Shown here in pieces: positions 60,217-64,000 of a stretch of 64,000 nucleotides of DNA. Each line of letters starts with the position of its first letter. The stretch's first letter is position 1. A program made the translations under genes and the position numbers. The DNA lies in the NCBI RefSeq assembly GCF_002174305.1, contig NZ_MIJB01000012.1, forward strand, positions 1 through 64,000. Direction: 5' to 3'. This stretch comes from Aeromicrobium sp. PE09-221. Its GTDB lineage: Bacteria; Actinomycetota; Actinomycetes; Propionibacteriales; Nocardioidaceae. The notes beneath the pieces were generated by a model, which made no database searches, was not told where the DNA came from, and saw only the letters and a list, made by a program, of their open reading frames with translations.

Positions 60217-60310
60217 CGATCAACCGGAGTTGATCTCTGGACTCATGCCGGGGTGCTCAGCCCCCGGCATGAGTCCACCCCCGTCCCACCCCGTGAAGGA
60301 GTCATCGGTC

Positions 60311-60886
60311 ATGGCGAACGTAGTGAAGAAGAGCTGGAGAGCGGCCGCGGCGCTGATTGGTGCTGCAGCGACCGTAGCGGCGATGTCGTCCCCCGCCAAC
60401 GCGTCCGTCCAAGACATCAACTTCGAGGGCAATGGAATCGAGCTCACCATCGTGCAAGCGGGACAGACAATCTCTTGTCCGGATTTCGATCTTGATGGCA
60501 CCTACAACGACTCCACGGGCATCGGCCTCCTTGACAATATAGCGACTTCTGGATGTACCAATCCGATCTCGGGTGTTACGCGGATAACTTCGGACGGTGT
60601 CTGGGACCTCTACGTGGATCCTTCGCCTTTGAGCACTAACGCGGACGCTGCGATCGCTGAAGTGACCGCCAGCTTTGTGTGGGCGGGGTGTACGTGGAAT
60701 GTTGCCGGAGATGCGATCGGCACCTTTGATGCAAGCGATCAACAGCTCGAAATCCATACCTCTAATCTCCAAATATCAGGTAATCCTTCGGGCTTTCTTT
60801 GCCCGATTCTTGGAATTGCGATCGGTCAAGACATCGAGATTGAAGGCCACTGGACCAATGTCGGCACCCCGATCACTTTCCCGTAA
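60311..60886 (+). CDS. Secreted four-cysteine family protein, paralogue 2
   Basis: The protein has 191 residues. The signal ends SPANA and the mature part repeats the paralogue 1 pattern: FEGNGIELTIVQAGQTISC, TSGCTNPISG, WAGCTWNVAGDA, SGFLCPILGIAIGQDIEI. The DNA is clearly richer in A and T, with codons rare elsewhere in the window (ATA, TTT, AAT in number), unlike its two neighbours. Either it came from another genome or it has drifted under weak selection. Confidence 0.8.
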   Translation: MANVVKKSWRAAAALIGAAATVAAMSSPANASVQDINFEGNGIELTIVQAGQTISCPDFDLDGTYNDSTGIGLLDNIATSGCTNPISGVTRITSDGVWDLYVDPSPLSTNADAAIAEVTASFVWAGCTWNVAGDAIGTFDASDQQLEIHTSNLQISGNPSGFLCPILGIAIGQDIEIEGHWTNVGTPITFP

Positions 60887-60928
60887 CAAAGAAACAACCC
60901 GACCACCTCAATGGAGGCCCTGAAGCCC

Positions 60929-62140
60929 ATGCGCACCCGCTCTCTGCAGATCAGCAAACGCTCCCGACGCGCGGGAGCGTTGGCTGCTGTCATCGTGGGT
61001 GGCGCGTTGATCGCGCCGAGCCAGGCGGCCCCCGACGCAGATCCGCCCGCGTTGCTGCAGCCCATGGCTGGAACAGCGGACGCTCGGTATCCGGGTGAGG
61101 ACGAGGTGCCTCCGCCGGGCAGCATCTCGCAGACGATGGGCACGGTCACCAACTCGCAGGGTACCGTCGTGAACAACTCGAGGATGTATATCACCAACGG
61201 ACAGGACAATCCGATCTGGGGTGGGCTCTACTTCGGCGAGTACAACCGGCCCGTCGAGGACCCCGAGATGTACCTGCCGAGCTGCATCCCCAGCACCGAT
61301 GTGCCGTGTGTGCCGAACCCCTTCTACCAGCCCGAGTGCGCGACGAGCGATCCGGCTACTCAACTCAAAGGCCAGTACCAGAGACACCGCATGTACCCGA
61401 TGGGGCCGCTGGAGGGTGGCGGGGCCGATGTCGGTTTGCTGACTCAGATGAAGGTCAACATGGTGGCCTTCGGTTCGGTGCCCGCGACGGCAACCCTGAC
61501 GATGCGCAGCCCGCGGATCAGCGGAGAGGTGCAGCCCTTTTATATTCATCTCTGGGATAGTCAAGTTACCCGATCCACCGCCCCACGGAGAGCCAGCTCC
61601 TGCGATCCGGACTTCCGGGCACCAGGGGCACAGGTCAGCTCGCTGGTCGAGGGGCAGATCGAGGTCACGCTTAGCGACCTGGTGGTGGACGGTGTGCCCG
61701 TGGACGTGGGTCCGGCCTGCCGCACCGAGCACGCCGCCGAGATCGACCTTTGGGCGGAGTTCGACGAGGGTTACTACACGGCTGCCGGCGGCGGCCCGCT
61801 CGGCGCCTACGACGGGCTGCACCCCGGCTCGATCATCCCGCTGGACCATCCCCTGTATTTCGGTGCATTCGACGGGCGGGATATCCCGGCCTCGGCGGGG
61901 ATCGACGTGCCCGCCTTCACGGGATGTGGCACGGGCGGCGATGACCTGAGCCCACTGGTCACCGCGATGGCCTCGGGCCCCAACAACCCGGTGCGGGCGG
62001 TGCAGGGTCCGCTAATCAGCCTGAACGAGATTCCCTGGGACGACTTCACCCGGTGCACCCAAGGCGGTGGACAGCTTCAGTGCCCGCTGCCGGGTCCGGA
62101 AACCCCCGAGATGCCGCCGTTGCCCTGGGAGGAGAACTGA
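60929..62140 (+). CDS. Secreted protein, unrecognised family
   Basis: The protein has 403 residues from ATG 60929, which has GGAGG 11 bases upstream; ATG 60911 is the alternative. The signal peptide ends SQAAP after KRSRRAGALAAVIVGGALIAP. The mature part has many prolines and ten or so cysteines, a region FGEYNRPVEDPEMYLPSC and a Gly-rich loop GYYTAAGGGPLGAYDGLHPG. No transmembrane or anchor signal follows. Function unknown; the disulfide-rich make-up suits an extracellular structural or binding protein. Confidence 0.75.
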   Translation: MRTRSLQISKRSRRAGALAAVIVGGALIAPSQAAPDADPPALLQPMAGTADARYPGEDEVPPPGSISQTMGTVTNSQGTVVNNSRMYITNGQDNPIWGGLYFGEYNRPVEDPEMYLPSCIPSTDVPCVPNPFYQPECATSDPATQLKGQYQRHRMYPMGPLEGGGADVGLLTQMKVNMVAFGSVPATATLTMRSPRISGEVQPFYIHLWDSQVTRSTAPRRASSCDPDFRAPGAQVSSLVEGQIEVTLSDLVVDGVPVDVGPACRTEHAAEIDLWAEFDEGYYTAAGGGPLGAYDGLHPGSIIPLDHPLYFGAFDGRDIPASAGIDVPAFTGCGTGGDDLSPLVTAMASGPNNPVRAVQGPLISLNEIPWDDFTRCTQGGGQLQCPLPGPETPEMPPLPWEEN

Positions 62141-62280
62141 TGCATGCACTCCATGAGGGACTCGTCACGCCGCCGTGGGGCTTCCTGCCCGGTCGTCTGT
62201 ATCGGGGCCAGGACATCGAAGTCGAGGGCTCCTGGACCAATACCTCCACCCCGTCCCCCTCAAGAACCCCTGATCGGTAG
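62141..62280 (+). pseudogene. Broken fragment of a fourth four-cysteine family gene
   Basis: The ATG at 62141 directly follows the previous stop, but the encoded piece (46 codons) matches only the end of the family: WGFLPGRLYRGQDIEVEGSW then TNTSTPSPSRTP. Bases from about 62210 onward are nearly identical to the 3' end of the next gene (about 62830-62870), so this is a recent partial copy whose start is lost and whose frame has shifted near the end. Confidence 0.75.
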
Positions 62281-62292
62281 AGGAGTTAGCTC

Positions 62293-62898
62293 ATGCGTTG
62301 GATTCGTACGTTGACAGCAGTCGCGGGACTGGGTGCCGTGGTGGCGCTTGCTGGTGCTGCTCAGGCGGCGACCAGTTACACCCCGGCCGGTGGGCCGCAG
62401 GTGAGCTTCGAAGGCTCCGGCATCGACTTCACGGCCGTGCAGGCAGGTCAGACGCTGTCGTGTGACCAGTTCGATCTAGTGGGCACGATGCTGAACCCAG
62501 GCGTGAGTCGTCCGTATGGCGCGAACTCCAAGGAGCTGGGCGACATCGTCACCAACGGCTGCAGCAATCCCATCGCCGGCACAGTGACGGTCGAGCCTAT
62601 CGGCCACTGGACTATGGCGGTCACAGGTGACCCGACTGGCACTGTGTGGCCGGGTGAGTTGGGGGACGTTCAGGTCAAGACGACGGTCGCGGGCTGCACC
62701 TTCCATGTGACCGGTGAAATCGAGGGAACCTTCGATACCGCCACTCAGAAGCTTGAGCCGACGGCCTCCGCACTGGTCATTGCCGATGTGCCGTCGGGAT
62801 TCCTTTGTCCGCTCCTCGGCGTCGGGCAGGGCCAGGACATCGAAGTCGAGGGTTCCTGGACCAATACCTCCGCCCCCGTCACGCTCAGCACCCCCTGA
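62293..62898 (+). CDS. Secreted four-cysteine family protein, paralogue 3
   Basis: The protein has 201 residues. The signal ends AAQAA. The mature domain follows the family plan: FEGSGIDFTAVQAGQTLSC, TNGCSNPIAG, VAGCTFHVTGEI, SGFLCPLLGVGQGQDIEV, SWTN. A short insertion (GTMLNPGVSRPYGANSKELG) distinguishes it from the others. AGGAG lies upstream of the ATG. It is the likely parent of the fragment just before it. Confidence 0.8.
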   Translation: MRWIRTLTAVAGLGAVVALAGAAQAATSYTPAGGPQVSFEGSGIDFTAVQAGQTLSCDQFDLVGTMLNPGVSRPYGANSKELGDIVTNGCSNPIAGTVTVEPIGHWTMAVTGDPTGTVWPGELGDVQVKTTVAGCTFHVTGEIEGTFDTATQKLEPTASALVIADVPSGFLCPLLGVGQGQDIEVEGSWTNTSAPVTLSTP

Positions 62899-62956
62899 TC
62901 GACTCTCGCGGAGTCGGCTCTTCGCGCTATCCCCCACCCCCCGGAAAGGACCCCAG

Positions 62957-64000
62957 ATGACAACACGACACCGGGCCAGAAGCCCGATCGGCAGGAGATG
63001 CGCTGCCAGCGTCGCCGCAGGAGCCATGGTCACCGGCCTCGTCGCCGTCGCCAACATCGCTACCGCCGCTGAGCCCGTGGTCGATGGCCACGTCTACGGC
63101 TGGGGTGCTGAGGGAACCTACGACCCGAAACCCTGGACCCTGGACTTCCCCAACGAGCAGGCGCCATTCGTGGATGTCGCGGTTGATGGACTTAGCTGGG
63201 GGGGGCACACCACCCTCGCGGTCACCAGCGGGGGCGATGTGGTCGCACAAGGGGACTACGGCAGCATCGCCACGCTCATGCCTGCCTCGCTCCGTAGCCA
63301 ACATGTCACGGCAATCGAGATCTTCAGCGGCCGCGCAGCTGCTCTCACTCAGAACGGCGCGATCGTCACGTGGGCCAACGCGCCCGCGCCGCCAGCCGAG
63401 TACCAGAACCCCAGCGCTCCGACGGGGGTCATAGATGTCCAGCTCGGCGGAAGCAGTGACAGCACCGCTTTCGGAGTGGGGCTCAAGGGCGACGGGACCG
63501 TCTTCTCCTGGGGCAACTCCGGGCTTGTTTCCCGAACCCCCGCGCTCACCGACGTCGTGCAGATCGACGCGAATAACAATGCCGCGTTCGCCATCACCTC
63601 TCAGGGGGATCTGTACGCGTGGAGTACAAGCACTTTGCCCGGACTGGCGGGCAGAATACCGGACGAGGTGCGCAACGCCACCATCGTGGACGTCTCGCTC
63701 AACACCAACGTTGCTTACGCACTCACTGACGCCGGAGAAGTGCTCTCGTGGTCGGGTAGTGCTTCTGGCAACATCTCCGAGGATCAGCGCTTCCCCGCCG
63801 ACCAGGTGGACGATCGAGTCGTCGCCTTATCCTCATCGAACGGACGCGGCACTGATCAGACCGCCCTCACGGAGAGTGGAGAGTTCATCACCTGGGGGGC
63901 CAGCGGTTCGGATATTCGCAAGCCTCCGCCGGTGAACCTGGATGCTCAGCGCGTGGTCGCCATGGAGACAGCCAGCTCGGCTCACACCGCGATGATCTTC
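62957..64000 (+). CDS. Secreted RCC1-like beta-propeller protein (cut by window end)
   Basis: The frame is open for 348 codons and runs off the window. A signal peptide with a long basic start (MTTRHRARSPIGRRCA) ends near TAAEP. The rest is made of repeats of about 50 residues with the RCC1 pattern: GHVYGWG, GTVFSWGNSG, GDLYAWSTS, GEVLSWSGSA, GEFITWGASG, each following a hydrophobic strand like AFAITSQG. This is a seven-bladed-type propeller, used by secreted bacterial proteins to bind other proteins. GGAAAGGA lies 8 bases before the ATG. Confidence 0.8.
   Translation, partial: MTTRHRARSPIGRRCAASVAAGAMVTGLVAVANIATAAEPVVDGHVYGWGAEGTYDPKPWTLDFPNEQAPFVDVAVDGLSWGGHTTLAVTSGGDVVAQGDYGSIATLMPASLRSQHVTAIEIFSGRAAALTQNGAIVTWANAPAPPAEYQNPSAPTGVIDVQLGGSSDSTAFGVGLKGDGTVFSWGNSGLVSRTPALTDVVQIDANNNAAFAITSQGDLYAWSTSTLPGLAGRIPDEVRNATIVDVSLNTNVAYALTDAGEVLSWSGSASGNISEDQRFPADQVDDRVVALSSSNGRGTDQTALTESGEFITWGASGSDIRKPPPVNLDAQRVVAMETASSAHTAMIF

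Overview
The window is high-GC DNA from an actinobacterium, most likely a mycolic-acid-group member (Mycobacteriales; Dietzia, Gordonia or relatives are my best guess, not proven). The clues are an Lsr2 nucleoid protein, a CmtR-type metal sensor, a zinc-starvation set of cysteine-poor ribosomal proteins with a CobW-like GTPase, a DUF222/HNH (13E12-type) protein, an LppX-like lipoprotein and many start codons that look leaderless. No rRNA, tRNA, CRISPR array, insertion sequence or prophage was seen.

Layout. (1) 1-10468 is the end of a surface-polysaccharide locus: a glycosyltransferase tail, two consecutive glycosyltransferase/pyruvyl-transferase fusions, a Wzx flippase, a Wzy-like polymerase, an acyltransferase, a serine-acetyltransferase-like protein and a WbaP-type initiating phosphotransferase. 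The first genes overlap by 4 bases and form one operon. (2) 10469-17781 holds a Fic protein behind an array of operator-like half-sites, a DUF222/HNH protein, a CPBP-type membrane protein, an LPXTG surface protein, a DUF4012 protein, and a CmtR-like regulator with a small cation transporter. (3) 18094-20746 returns to polysaccharide control: a low-molecular-weight tyrosine phosphatase, a Wzz/BY-kinase with a Tyr-Gly tail, and an SGNH-like membrane protein. (4) 21090-40760 is mostly metabolism: lsr2, a MerR regulator divergent from fadA-fadB, many short-chain dehydrogenases, hydrolases and reductases, OsmC and Dps. (5) 40860-43263 is a divergent Zur-type locus (L36, L32, CobW-like protein and L31 on minus; L28, L33 and S14 on plus) around two Zur-like boxes. 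(6) 43420-58505 carries a DEAD-box helicase, an Fpg/Nei glycosylase, an FtsX-type ABC exporter, two small HTH proteins, a PIF1-like helicase with a dead DnaQ-like domain and a BRCT domain, a Uma2 nuclease, a lipoprotein and a PD-(D/E)XK-like protein. (7) 58851-64000 is a run of secreted proteins: three paralogues of an unrecognised four-cysteine family, a broken fourth copy, a cysteine-rich protein and an RCC1-like propeller cut by the window end.

Two signals recur across the window. The first is a set of intergenic inverted repeats built from 2 to 4 arms of about 14-24 bases, in at least four sequence families, found in convergent, divergent and co-directional gaps. The second is a TANNNT hexamer placed 6-7 bases before the start codon of at least a dozen genes.
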